NCBI GenBank assembly: GCA_905221605.1
Contig: CAJNDS010000756.1
Span: 1 to 64,000, forward strand
Direction: 5' to 3'
Source: Symbiodinium natans
Lineage: Eukaryota > Sar > Dinophyceae > Suessiales > Symbiodiniaceae
Length of the DNA stretch: 64,000 nucleotides
Shown here: positions 43,301 to 51,879 of the stretch, piece by piece
Layout of the letters: each line of letters begins with the position of its first letter
Position numbering within the stretch: the stretch's first letter is position 1
The notes under the pieces: model-generated
Databases searched by the model: none
Told to the model about the DNA's origin: nothing
What the model saw: only the letters and a program-made list of their open reading frames with translations
Position numbers and translations under genes: made by a program

Positions 43301-43605
43301 TTAGGGTTTAGGGTTTAGGGTTTAGGGTTTAGGGTTTAGGGTTTAGGGTTGGGGGGCCCTTTCTGAAACGGGTTTGCTCAAAGAGGGAAAACAGGAAGTG
43401 TGCGGCCGGCCACAAAAAGCACCCCGCAAGTGCTTCCTTGGGGGTCGGCGCGTGTTGTCCGGCCCCTCTCCCGCTTTTGAAAAGCCCCCTAGCAACCCCA
43501 ATGTTGGAACCCGAGGAAGCGTAGTTACCCTAAACCCTCAACCCTGAACTCTAAAGCCAGGCATGTCATCTCGGCCGTCTCAACGATGCGGCGAGAAAGC
43601 ACGGC
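40378..43605 (+). CDS. ABCA-type ABC transporter, nucleotide-binding domain, at least eight exons
   Basis: Exons join in frame. A is 40378-40482 (AGKTSTLNMLTG, Walker A; then FLGGYDV). B is 41098-41154 (VRRLLGFCPQHDALLDRLT, Q-loop). C is 41615-41665 (VREHLELFGRIQGIPSH). D is 41807-41839 (AIKELCDQMMQ). E is 42175-42235 (DLSLSPHVDKLAMTLSGGNK, ABC signature). F is 42699-42761 (KLSLAIALMASPPLVFLDEP, Walker B). G is 43112-43148 (TGVDPAARRLM). H is 43561 to about 43605 (VISAVSTMRREST). Donors are GT, GT, GT, GA, GC, GC, GC; every acceptor is AG^G. The order and spacing are those of ABCA lipid-transporter NBDs, which hydrolyse ATP to move lipids across membranes. The H-loop exon and the transmembrane parts were not found, so this is a partial gene or a relic. 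Confidence 0.8.
41180..41600. repeat. Telomere-like tracts inside ABC-transporter intron
   Basis: TTTAGGG/TTTGGGG/TTAGGGA units at 41190-41335 (one strand) are followed by CCCTAAA-type units at 41400-41600 (other strand), all within the intron between exons B and C. Confidence 0.9.
43193..43350. repeat. (TTTAGGG)n tract inside ABC-transporter intron
   Basis: About 22 nearly perfect TTTAGGG units between exons G and H. The strand is opposite to the blocks at the left of the window. Confidence 0.95.
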
Positions 43606-44990
43606 CGGGAGCTACAGCTCAACCTGCCCTGGCTTCTTGTAGCTAGAGCTCGGTTTGCGAACCCTAAACCCTAAACCCTGCAACCCTGCAACCCTACAAC
43701 CCTACAACCCTACAACCCTACATCCCTACATCCCTACATCCCTACAACCCTAAACCCTACAACCCTGCAACCCTAACCCTAACCTCAAGACCAGGTCACA
43801 CGCCAGGGCTGGGGAGTACTTTGATGTCCCATGCGGGGCTGAAGCTTTCAGATTTGGGCTTTCGTGGGTTTCAGGTTTCGAGTTCAGGGCTTAGGACTCA
43901 GGATGTCAGGGTCCATGTTTAGGGTTTGGGTTTTATTGAGGGTTTTGGGGGCTTCAGATCTGGATTCATCCCTAAACACGCACACCTGAAGCCCAAACCC
44001 CTTAAACATTTAAATCCTCAACCCGAAACCCTAAACCCTAGCCCTGAACCCTAAACCCTAGCCCTAAAACCCTAATCAGCGAAGTGCAAAGGTGCGGGCG
44101 CTGGCTGCGGCTGCATCGTCCGGCCGCCAACTGCAGCTGGCACCTTGCTGATTCCAGATTCGAAGACTCCGAAACCCTAAATGGCCCACAATTTAGAATA
44201 ATCCCCATATAAAACCCTAAACCCTAAAGCCTGAGCCCTGAACCCTAAAGCCCAAACCGGAAGGTCAAAAACCCTGTACCGAACCCTATCAATAAACCCC
44301 CCCAAGCTGGAAAAAAGCTCGAGCCAGCCTCTGCAGCCCAGGAAGCAGGGGAAGAAGTGCGGCCCCCCTCCTGCTGACTTGCTGAGCTTAGCGGCTGAGA
44401 ACTTGCAGGATTTGGGGTTCAGGGTTCAAATTTTAAGGGCCTCTAGCCCGAGGTCGTTAAATTCACTTCCTGGCCTAGCAATTATTCTGTCCCCTTGAGA
44501 GGTGTGGAGTGGAGTCCGTGCATCTTCACGGTGCAAGTGCGTCGTAAGGCCCGAAGGCCTACACCTCAAATCCGAGGGTTTTGGCGCTGAGCACCCGCGT
44601 TTTGGATGGCAGAGTGGAGCCCTGCGCGAGGCAAAACAGGTTTTACAGGGGTCCGGGTGTCAACCCACTTGCCACGTTTGGGGGTTTAGGGAGTGTAGGG
44701 TTTAGGGTGCAGGGTTTAGGACCATGCCGACAGAGCAGCCGAGCAGCTCCCTTCGCCCGTTGGTGAATTCGCGCTTCTGGTCCCTTAAAGACCCATCTTG
44801 TCCCAGGCAGGAGCTGGTAGGCACGAGTCAAGCCCAAACCCTAAACCCTGAAGCGTAAATCGCTGAAACCCTCAGCCCCCAAACCCTAAGCCCTGAGACC
44901 TGAAACCCTGGGGCCTCAACCCTAAATCCTCAGCCTTGCCCCCTTCACCCCGAAACCGAATCCAAACCCAAATGCCAAGACACCAAACCC
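43606..44990. other. Low-copy DNA after the last recognised ABC exon
   Basis: Contains CATCCCTA/CAACCCTA tandem units at 43675-43760 and several short GC-rich stretches between telomere-like tails (43795-43860, 44085-44160, 44310-44410, 44500-44680, 44720-44830) that could be further exons. None could be matched to the expected H-loop sequence. Confidence 0.4.
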
Positions 44991-46800
44991 CCGACCAAGG
45001 AACCCTAAACACTGACCCGGAGCCGAAAGCCCTGCAACCCTAAACCTAAACCCCAAGCCCTAAGCCCGAAACCCTCAACCCTCAACCCTAAACCCAAAAA
45101 CTACAAACCCGAAACCCTCAACCCTAAACCCTTGACCTTAAACCCCAAACCGTAAACCCTGAACCCTAAACCTCAAACCCTAAACCCGAAACCCTGCAAC
45201 CCTAAACCTAAACCCCAAGCCCTAAGCCCGAAACCCTCAACCCTCAACCCTAAACCCAAAAACTACAAACCCGAAACCCTCAACCCTAAACCCTTGACCT
45301 TAAACCCCAAACCGTAAACCCTGAACCCTAAACCTCAAACCCTAAACCCGAAACCCTGAACCCTGAACCCTGACCCGGAACCCTGAGGCCTAACCCTAAA
45401 ACCCTAAACCTCAACCCCAAACCCTAAAAACCCGAAACCCTAAACCTCAAACCCTGAACCCTAACCTAAAACCCTGAAACCCTGAACCCTAAACCCTAAA
45501 CCCTAACAAACCCTAAACCCTACACCCTAAACCCTAAACCCTAAACAACCTAAAACCCTAAACCTAAACCCTAAACCCAAACCCAACCCCTAACCTCACC
45601 CAAACCCCCAAACCTGATCTGTAACCCTAAGCCTACCTCAAAGCCCTAACCCTAAACCCAAACCCGACCCAACCCACCCTAACCTCTCCCCAAACCTAAC
45701 CCAAACCCTAAACCCGAAACCCCAAACCCAAACCTAAACCCGAAACCCTAACCCTCAAAACCCCCAACCCTAAACCTAAACCCTAAACCCAAACCCAAAC
45801 CCAAACCCGCTAACCCTAAACCTAAACCCTAAAGCGGAAACCCTAACCGCAACCAACCAACCCAAAAACCTCAAACCCCAAAACCTGAACTGTAACCCTG
45901 AACCCTAAACCCTAAACCCTGAACCCTGAACCCCGACCCTAAACCCTAACCCTAACCCTAAAACCTAAACCTAAACCCCAACCCAACCCAAACCCTAAAC
46001 TCAACCCCAAAACCTGATCTGTAAACCCTAAGCCTAAACCTCAAAGCCCTAACCCTAAACCCGAAAACCCGAAACCCTAAACCCCTAAACCTAACCTAAA
46101 CCCTCCCCAAACCTAACCCAAAAACCTAAACCCGAAACCCCAAACCCTAAACCTAACCCAAACCCTAACCCAAACCCCAAACCCTAAACCCTAAACCCTA
46201 AACCCGAACCCTAAACCCTAAACCCTAAGAAACCTAAACCCTAAACCCTAACCCTAAAGCCCTAAGCCTAAACCTCTCCCAACCTCAAACCCCAAAACCT
46301 GAACTAAACCCTAAGCCTAAACCTCAAAAACCCTAACAAAACCCTAAAAAACCCTAAACCTCTCCCCAAACCTAAACCCAAAACCAAAACCCTCAAACCC
46401 AAACCCTAAACCCTAAACCCTAACCCTAAGCCTAAACCCTAAATCTGAACCAACCCTAAACCTCAAACCCCAAAACCTGAACTGTAAACCCTAAGCCTAA
46501 CCTCAACCCAAACCCTAACCCTAAACCCTAAACCCTAAACCTCCTCCCCAAACCTAACCCAAAACCTAAACCCGACCCGAACCCTAAAAACCATAAACCC
46601 CAACCCGAAACCTAACCCTAAACCCTAAACCCTGAACCCTCAACCCTCAACCAAACCCCCTAAACCCAAACCCTAACCCTAAACCTAAAAAAAACCCAAC
46701 CCCAAGCTAAACTGTAAACCCTAAAGCCTAAACCTCAAACCCCTAAAACCCCTAAACCCTAAACCCGAAACCCCAACTAAACCTAAACCTTGAACCTCTC
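44840..46800. repeat. Degenerate telomere-like sea
   Basis: Almost wholly variants of CCCTAAA (CCCGAAA, CCCTGAA, CCTCAAA, CCAAACC). A direct duplication of about 170 bp is visible: CCCTGCAACCCTAAACCTAA through CCTCAAACCCTAAACCCG at about 45030-45190 and 45190-45355. Confidence 0.9.
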
Positions 46801-46819
46801 CGCAAACCTGACCCCTCAA

Positions 46820-47000
46820 CGCAAGAAGGCAAAAAAAAAAGACGCCGATGACCCAAAAAAAAAAAAGACGCAGACAACCCAGGATGGAACAACAAATTGC
46901 GAGGCGCTGCAGCAACAAACCAAAAAGACCAAAAAGAACCCAGGTACAACCCAAAAAAAAAAGCTCAATAATACCCAAAAAAAAAAGACGCGGATCTTTT
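46820..47000. repeat. Poly-A array
   Basis: Four A9-A11 runs followed by GACGC or GCTC, with ACCC before the run. This is the complement of the poly-T array at 9015-9180, and like it sits between telomere-like repeats and a hairpin block. Confidence 0.8.
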
Positions 47001-47109
47001 TCTCACCGTTGGGCGCCCTACTGGCAGCGCTCGAAAAATTTGCTTCGGACCTGTCAGTCATTTGTGACAGGTATTTTCTAGTCAGGGCGCTGGCCCAGAG
47101 GAGCAATTG

Positions 47110-47900
47110 AAGACAGGCGACACCTGGTTGAAATGCATCCCGGGGTCTAGCGCGGCTCGGAGCTGGCCCGAGTTCAGCAGGGAGCACCCGATTGAGACAC
47201 TAGTGTCACGGGCTCCCCACCAGGAGCACCCGATTGAGACACTGTTGTCGTGTCTCGGTTGTCTCACGGGAAGTCCCCAGCACCACCCAACAGCACCTGA
47301 GAGCCCATCCCGGGGAATCCTCGGGACACCGAAAGTTTCGGGAACCTTGCGGCCACGATGGATGTTGCCGTTTGGCATAAATCCGATTGGGCACCCGTTT
47401 GAAGCCTGGGATGCTTCGTTTTCTTGGCACTGCCAACCGCTCGTCAAAATTGTGAATCGGGCAGTGGTGTCCGAAACAGCGTGTTTTGGGCAGGCCCGCT
47501 CCATCCCGGGGATTCCCTCGGTATGGCCGCCCACGACGTTTTCGAGTGGCCTCACGTCTCAGCCATGCTCATTCAGACCGTGTCGAATGCGCAACGAGTC
47601 GGGAGCGGCTGAAGACAACACATTTCAACATAACTCCCGAGTTGAACACCTCGTCAGCCATCCCGGGGAATCCTCGGGATGGTGGAAGCGAGGTGGGTGA
47701 GACGGGAGTGTTCCGAAGTGGTAATACCGCTGTATCCACTTCGGACAAGCGTTTTTTGCAGCGGCCACCAGAACAGGGCAGCAATTCATCAGCGGTGTCG
47801 AAATGCCGTTGTTTAGACAGCCCGGTCCATCCCGGGAATCCTCGGGATGCAAAGTATTCACATTGTGAATACTTTCCGGACAGCAGCGACCTGTAGGTTG
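47110..47900. repeat. Hairpin-rich repeat block, right
   Basis: Contains CATCCCGGGGAATCCTCGGG units with dyad symmetry at 47305-47329, 47659-47682 and 47827-47849, GAGACACTAGTGTC and GAGACACTGTTGTCGTGTCTC dyads near 47200-47260, and the palindrome at 47852-47874. Related to 8160-9010. Frames through it change phase at each hairpin and are not accepted as genes. Confidence 0.75.
47852..47879. repeat. Palindrome AAGTATTCACATTGTG..., left copy
   Basis: A 23-bp palindrome (arms AAGTATTCACA) followed by TCCGG. Positions 61719-61746 carry the exact reverse complement including the flank, so the pair is a 28-bp inverted repeat about 13.9 kb apart that encloses most of the viral genes. Confidence 0.9.
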
Positions 47901-48002
47901 GTGGAACCGAAAACTTGGCCTGCTGCAGTCAGGCACACCCCAAATTGATGGGTGTCCCCCGCCCTACGTCGCACGACGGTAAAGCCGTCCTAGCAAGAGT
48001 TC

Positions 48003-48365
48003 GAGGTTTTTGTGTCAAAAAGTGGACACAAAATAACTTCCAGGAATTGACTCATTCCGTGAGTCATCGCCGTTAGAGGCCACCGAGGGAGCAGCGGGGG
48101 CAGGGGGTTCTGGCAACTGGGGGCAAATTGAGGATACCGTCCTTCAATTAATTGTACCGTGACTTCGTCGTCCGCGTGGTGTCTCCCAACAGACGCGGCA
48201 CAAGTCGCAGCTGCGCAAAGGCGATGTCCGACGTGTGAATATGTCACGACTTCGGACAGCGCAACGCTGCGCAAACGAGAGCGAAATGGCCGATGTCCGC
48301 AGTGGTGAATAGAATTCACGACTGCGACAAGCCGCAACGCTGCGCAAGCGAGAGCGAAATGAACC
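48003..48365. other. Hairpin cluster in the left viral flank
   Basis: Stem-loops at 48007-48032 (TTTGTGTC with GGACACAAA) and 48048-48066 (TGACTCA/TGAGTCA). Two tandem units of 73 bp (48219-48288, 48292-48361) share GCGCAACGCTGCGCAA and GCGAGAGCGAAATG but have different stem sequences (GTCCGACGTG against GTCCGCAGTG). Confidence 0.7.
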
Positions 48366-48486
48366 GGTTACCTGATTTAGTTTAAAAACCTTCATTGCGT
48401 GCGCTGCTCACGAGAGCCAAATGAACGGGAATTCAACAAAAGCCCTTTTTCGTTGGTGCCTGTTTGCGGGTTTGGGGAAGTGAGGG

Positions 48487-48720
48487 CCTTCCAGGGCCAT
48501 GGAATTGGCAGACCTGCAGTTACCGAAATTATCGGTAACTGCAGGAACTTTCCGAGTTGTCCGAATTCATCTCCCAGGTGTAACTTCGGACAAGCTCATG
48601 AGGGCCTTCCTGCCATGGAATTGGCAGACCTGCAGTTCGAAATTTCGGTTAACTGCAGGAACTTCCGAAGTTGTCCGCAGTTACATCTCCCCAGGTGTAA
48701 CTGCGGACTTCGAATTGCAA
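48487..48720. other. Tandem hairpin pair, 3' of the leftmost viral gene
   Basis: Two units of about 115 bp, each with GGGCCTTCC, ATGGAATTGGCAGACCTGCAG and two stem-loops. The first type is CCTGCAGTTACCGA/TCGGTAACTGCAGG at 48513-48544 and its variant at 48629-48659. The second is GTCCGAA...TTCGGAC at 48559-48592 and GTCCGCAGTTACA/TGTAACTGCGGAC at 48672-48708. Stem changes are matched on both sides. Confidence 0.8.
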
Positions 48721-49231
48721 GGGCTTGCGCGTCGTCCGCGAGGCGCTGCCCCGAGCAGTTCGCGAATAGACCGGTAGCCCAATCGCTGCGCCTCGGCGCC
48801 TGACGGCCTTGGCCAGCAGCACCAGCGCTCCTCGCGGCGGGCAGGAGCTTCAGGGCGGCCTCGTCCAGGCGCTCCACGTCCTTGGGCACCTCGAGGTACT
48901 TGTCCCTCGTGCCCCGGCACTGCTCGCAGAAGTCCTTGTGGCACTGGTCCGCGAATTTGTTGGCGTTGCGGGCGGGGAAGCGCAGCTGGTTCCAGCACCT
49001 GTTGGCACTGGCCAGGTGCAACAGATCGCGCACCGCGTGGAAGCCCGCATTGTCGCAGACGCCCGCCCTGATCATGCGATCCGCCTCCCAGAATGGGCCC
49101 TCGTCCCATTCTTCGGGCGGCATCTGCTCCGTCCAGGGGCAGAGCCAGGGCACGAGGCCCGCGGGCCCGCCCGGGAACACGTCCTCGAGGGACTTGGGGG
49201 CGCGGCGGGCGCACTTGCACGGGGGCTCCAT
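48596..49231 (-). CDS. Orphan viral protein A (211 aa)
   Basis: Begins MEPPCKCARRAPKSLEDVFP. It has a Trp/Pro-rich part (GLVPWLCPWTEQMPPEEWDE) and a conserved-looking helical part with Cys/His (WNQLRFPARNANKFADQCHK, DFCEQCRGTRDKYLEVPKDV). CxxC and CHKDFCEQC suggest metal binding. The C-terminal 40 residues are encoded by the hairpin repeats, so the natural end may be earlier. The start is supported by a TATA-like block 55 bases upstream. A larger frame on the same strand (48681-50471) is a shadow. No family recognised. Confidence 0.6.
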   Translation of the reverse strand: MEPPCKCARRAPKSLEDVFPGGPAGLVPWLCPWTEQMPPEEWDEGPFWEADRMIRAGVCDNAGFHAVRDLLHLASANRCWNQLRFPARNANKFADQCHKDFCEQCRGTRDKYLEVPKDVERLDEAALKLLPAARSAGAAGQGRQAPRRSDWATGLFANCSGQRLADDAQALAIRSPQLHLGRCNCGQLRKFLQLTEISNCRSANSMAGRPS

Positions 49232-49279
49232 GATCCAGCTCCACGGCCACGCAGGGTGCGAATTGTTTTGGCTGCTCGG

Positions 49280-49320
49280 TTTGGCAGTATAAGGCGGCGC
49301 ACCGCCCGCCGGGGCGAGTG
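49280..49320 (-). promoter_or_regulatory. TATA-like promoter block of protein A
   Basis: In transcript sense it reads CGGGCGGTGCGCCGCCTTAT then ACTGCCAAAC. TTATACT lies 55 bases before the ATG. The block is repeated upstream of protein B and, less exactly, upstream of the zinc-finger/nuclease gene, at the same distance range from the ATG in the first two cases. Confidence 0.65.
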
Positions 49321-49339
49321 CCCACTAGCCGGCAGTAGC

Positions 49340-49620
49340 AGCTTGAACGCGCCACCGAGCATGTGTCAATAAATGACACGTGGCCCGTTTCAAATTCCCC
49401 GCGCCACCGAGAACTAGAACTCGCCAGCGGGCATGTCGGAAAATATCCGACATGCCCCGTTTCAAATTCCTGGAAGGTGTCGCATAAAATGCGACACCTG
49501 CGTTCCCGTGTAGTCCGATCTGGCTGATTGAACGCGCCACCGAGTTTCCCAGCTCCCAGAACTCGCCAGCGGGCATGACCCAAAAAATGGGACATGCCCT
49601 GTTTCCAATTCCCCGACCAA
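49340..49620. other. Array of four different hairpins with common flanks
   Basis: Stems: GTGTCA/TGACAC at 49363-49379, GCATGTCGGA/TCCGACATGC at 49431-49455, AGGTGTCGCAT/ATGCGACACCT at 49475-49499, and GGGCATGACCCA/TGGGACATGCCC at 49571-49599. All loops are A/T-only (3-5 nt). They are interleaved with repeated GCGCCACCGAG, AACTCGCCAGCGGGCATG and CCCGTTTCAAATTCC. Confidence 0.85.
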
Positions 49621-49741
49621 TGCACAGGGTAGCGGAACTCTACGAGGGCATCAACGAAAAAATCGTTGGTGCCTGTTTGCGAGTTCGGGGAAGCTGGGCC
49701 CCTTGTCCGCAGTCCGACCTGGCAGGTCGGACTTCGGACAT

Positions 49742-50344
49742 CTACGGCACGACCTTGGTGACGTGCCTCAGCCAGAGCTTCGGGGAGATTTCGTAGACGC
49801 CCTTCTCCAGCTCCCTGAGCCCGCTGAGCCCGAAGAGGCTTCGGTTGTAGGGGTGGCAGATCACGGGCTCGCGGCGGGCCAGCACGGCCAAGGCCTCGGT
49901 CTCGCGGACCCTGTAGCTGGGTCCAATGGGAGACCAGCCGAATGTGCCCTCCACGGTGAAGCGCAGCTTCTGGCCCAGCACGTGCAGCTCGTAGAGCTCT
50001 CCCGGCTGGGCCGCGCGTTCCGGCTGCGACGGCTCCGACGGCCGCTCGGGCTCCGACGGCCGCTCGGGCTGCGACGGCTCCGAAGGCGGCTGTGCCTCCA
50101 AAGGGTCGGGCCATGCGGCGTCCTCCGAAGGCCGCGAAGGGCGGCGGCGGGCCTGGCGGCGGGCCTGGCGGCGGGCCTGGATGCCCTGCTTGCGCTGGAG
50201 CTCCAGAACCCGGAGCTCCTTCTTGTATTGCGCAATCTCGCGGGGGAGCAGAGCGCGAGACCTCTTGCTCTGGGTGCGGCCAGTCTTCACCATCCTGGCG
50301 AGGTACTGGATGCGCTTCGCCTCCGGCGCGTACTGGCTCGGCAT
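49742..50344 (-). CDS. Orphan viral protein B (200 aa)
   Basis: Start chosen at MPSQYAPEAKRIQYLARMVK because the shared TATA-like block ends 50 bases upstream; the frame itself is open for 73 more codons. Residues 15-60 are very basic (GRTQSKRSRALLPREIAQYK, RRQARRQARRR), a possible nucleic-acid-binding or nucleolar-type region. A PSEP/PERPSEP-repeat linker follows, and then a compact C-terminal domain (GELYELHVLGQKLRFTVEGT, CHPYNRSLFGLSGLRELEKG, SPKLWLRHVTKVVP). No family recognised. Basic core-type virion proteins are one possibility. Confidence 0.6.
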   Translation of the reverse strand: MPSQYAPEAKRIQYLARMVKTGRTQSKRSRALLPREIAQYKKELRVLELQRKQGIQARRQARRQARRRPSRPSEDAAWPDPLEAQPPSEPSQPERPSEPERPSEPSQPERAAQPGELYELHVLGQKLRFTVEGTFGWSPIGPSYRVRETEALAVLARREPVICHPYNRSLFGLSGLRELEKGVYEISPKLWLRHVTKVVP

Positions 50345-50391
50345 GGCGCTCGAATTGTTCCTCGTAGGCGAGGTCTTGTTGGGTGCTCCGT

Positions 50392-50432
50392 TTGATAGTA
50401 TAAGGCGACCCATCGCCCGCCGGGGCGCGTGG
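50392..50432 (-). promoter_or_regulatory. TATA-like promoter block of protein B
   Basis: Transcript sense CGGGCGATGGGTCGCCTTAT then ACTATCAAAC; the TATA-like core is at 50395-50403. It matches the block at 49280-49320 over about 38 positions, and the AGTTTGAACGC element further upstream also matches. Confidence 0.65.
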
Positions 50433-50471
50433 CAGAAGCTGCCGGCCACAGTTTGAACGCACGGTGCCCAA

Positions 50472-51623
50472 TCAGGGGGCTTCCCGGATCTCCCGAAGCA
50501 TCTGCGAAAACGTCCTCCTCCGCGGTGCGTCAGCGTTCGCCGCGGGTGCGTCAGCGTAAGCATCAGCTGGTGCTGGTGCGTCAGCGTTTGCTGGTGCGTC
50601 AGCGTTTGCTGGTGCGTCAGCGTTTCGGAGGACTCCCCTCCGGAGCCGTCGGAGGTGCAAGGGCGCGCGGGGCCTCGTCAGCCGCGCCTTGGGCTCCGCG
50701 GAGCCGCGGGGCACGGGCAGCGCGTGCTTCAGCAGCGTCTCCGTGCCGTCCGTGGCGCGCGCCACCATGGAGTCGTAGCCCGCCAAATCCTTCACGGCCC
50801 CGTACTGGGGCTGGAAGCTCCTCTGCGCGTTCGTGGGCGCGCGGAAGGCCTCCGCCTCCGCGAGACGCCGCTGCCTGCCCGCCGTCAGCTCCCGGTTGTG
50901 CTGGAACTTCCGAGCGTTGTCCTGGTAGACGCGGAACGTGGTGGCCGGCTGCTCCTCCACGTCCTCGGGCGCCGCGTGCACCGCCTCGTGCGGGCGCTTG
51001 TTGTATGCACGCGTCGCGTCCGGCAGGTGCTCGTTCCACCTTCCACCTTCTCGGGCCACCGCGCCCGCCAGGTCTTTCTTCAGCGTTTGAATCGTTCGGT
51101 CCAGCACGGCCGTGGCGTTTCGATCGGAGGGGTCCTTCACGCGGTGCACCACCGGCTCCGGCAGAGCCGCCTCCAGGCCCACGAACTCGTTGCCCTTGTC
51201 AGTCGTAACGACATAATTGGTCTCGCCCTGCACCAGGTCCGGGATGAGCTCCCGGGCGGCCGCCGTCACGGTCTCCGCGCGCTTGTCGGGCAGGGCCATC
51301 GTCGCCGCCTCCCGCGTGAAGACGTCGCTCACGACGAGGCCGTACTTCTGTCGGCCAGGGCCACGGGTGTTCTGCGAGAAGTCGAGGAGGTCCGCCTGCA
51401 GGCGGGTGTTGGGCCCCTCGGCCGCGCTCTTGCCCAGAGACCGGGGCTTCGGCGCCAGCACCTGCCGCGCCACGTCCTGCCGCAGCGCCGCCTGGGCCCG
51501 GGCGAAGGTCAGGGTTCGGTCGTCCGGGAACTCCCGCCTGGCTATCTGGTGCAGCTTGCGCGCGTCTCGGACGTTGAAGGTCGCGGCCAGGCGACGCAGC
51601 ACGTCGATGCCGATCGCGTCCAT
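50472..51623 (-). CDS. Retroviral-type (rve) integrase of Polinton/PLV kind
   Basis: 383 codons. An N-terminal helical part (residues 1-70) precedes the RNase-H-fold core: Asp78 in LQADLLDF, Asp142 in VVTTDKGNEF, and AVLDRTIQTLKKDL near 172-185, where the third catalytic residue is Asp175 instead of the usual Glu. WNEHLPDATRAYNKRPHEAV is the normal end of the rve fold. FQPQYGAVKDLAGYDSMVA looks like the small SH3/chromo-like C-terminal domain. The tail is a degenerate NADAPA repeat. The enzyme class joins element ends to host DNA. The start ATG lies in CAATAAATG. Adjacent hairpins at 51637-51801 separate it from the fibre gene. Confidence 0.85.
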   Translation of the reverse strand: MDAIGIDVLRRLAATFNVRDARKLHQIARREFPDDRTLTFARAQAALRQDVARQVLAPKPRSLGKSAAEGPNTRLQADLLDFSQNTRGPGRQKYGLVVSDVFTREAATMALPDKRAETVTAAARELIPDLVQGETNYVVTTDKGNEFVGLEAALPEPVVHRVKDPSDRNATAVLDRTIQTLKKDLAGAVAREGGRWNEHLPDATRAYNKRPHEAVHAAPEDVEEQPATTFRVYQDNARKFQHNRELTAGRQRRLAEAEAFRAPTNAQRSFQPQYGAVKDLAGYDSMVARATDGTETLLKHALPVPRGSAEPKARLTRPRAPLHLRRLRRGVLRNADAPANADAPANADAPAPADAYADAPAANADAPRRRTFSQMLREIREAP

Positions 51624-51634
51624 TTATTGTTCAG

Positions 51635-51802
51635 CGCTCCCTGGTTCTAGGGAAGCCGGAACAGGCCCTTTTTTGGACAATTTTGCCTTTGCTCAGGGCT
51701 CCTCGGTTCTGAGGAAGCCGGAACAGGCCCGTTTCGGGCCAAAAATCGCCTCGAAACTGCCCACTGCCAGTCCTCATCGATTTTGACGAGGACTGGCAGT
51801 GC
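51635..51802. other. Hairpin cluster between integrase and fibre genes
   Basis: Two related units, CTCCCTGGTTCTAGGGAAGC (51637-51655) and CTCCTCGGTTCTGAGGAAGC (51699-51717), keep the GGTTCT loop and CCGGAACAGGCCC flank while the stem changes on both sides. A third stem GGCCCGTTTCGGGCC lies at 51727-51740, and a 17-bp stem CACTGCCAGTCCTC.../GAGGACTGGCAGTG at 51762-51801. The last, followed by T/A-rich sequence, could act as a 3'-end or terminator signal for the fibre gene. Confidence 0.8.
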
Positions 51803-51879
51803 CCCCCTTTTTCCTAGTTTTTTGAAGCTTTTTCGGGCTTGACTAATCGTGGCACCGCCTCTTATTGTTCAGCGCTTCC

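Noticed and set aside
48681-50471. A 596-codon minus-strand frame overlapping proteins A and B
   Set aside because: High GC keeps it open; it crosses hairpins and both promoter blocks, and proteins A and B have better composition and placed promoters in other frames.
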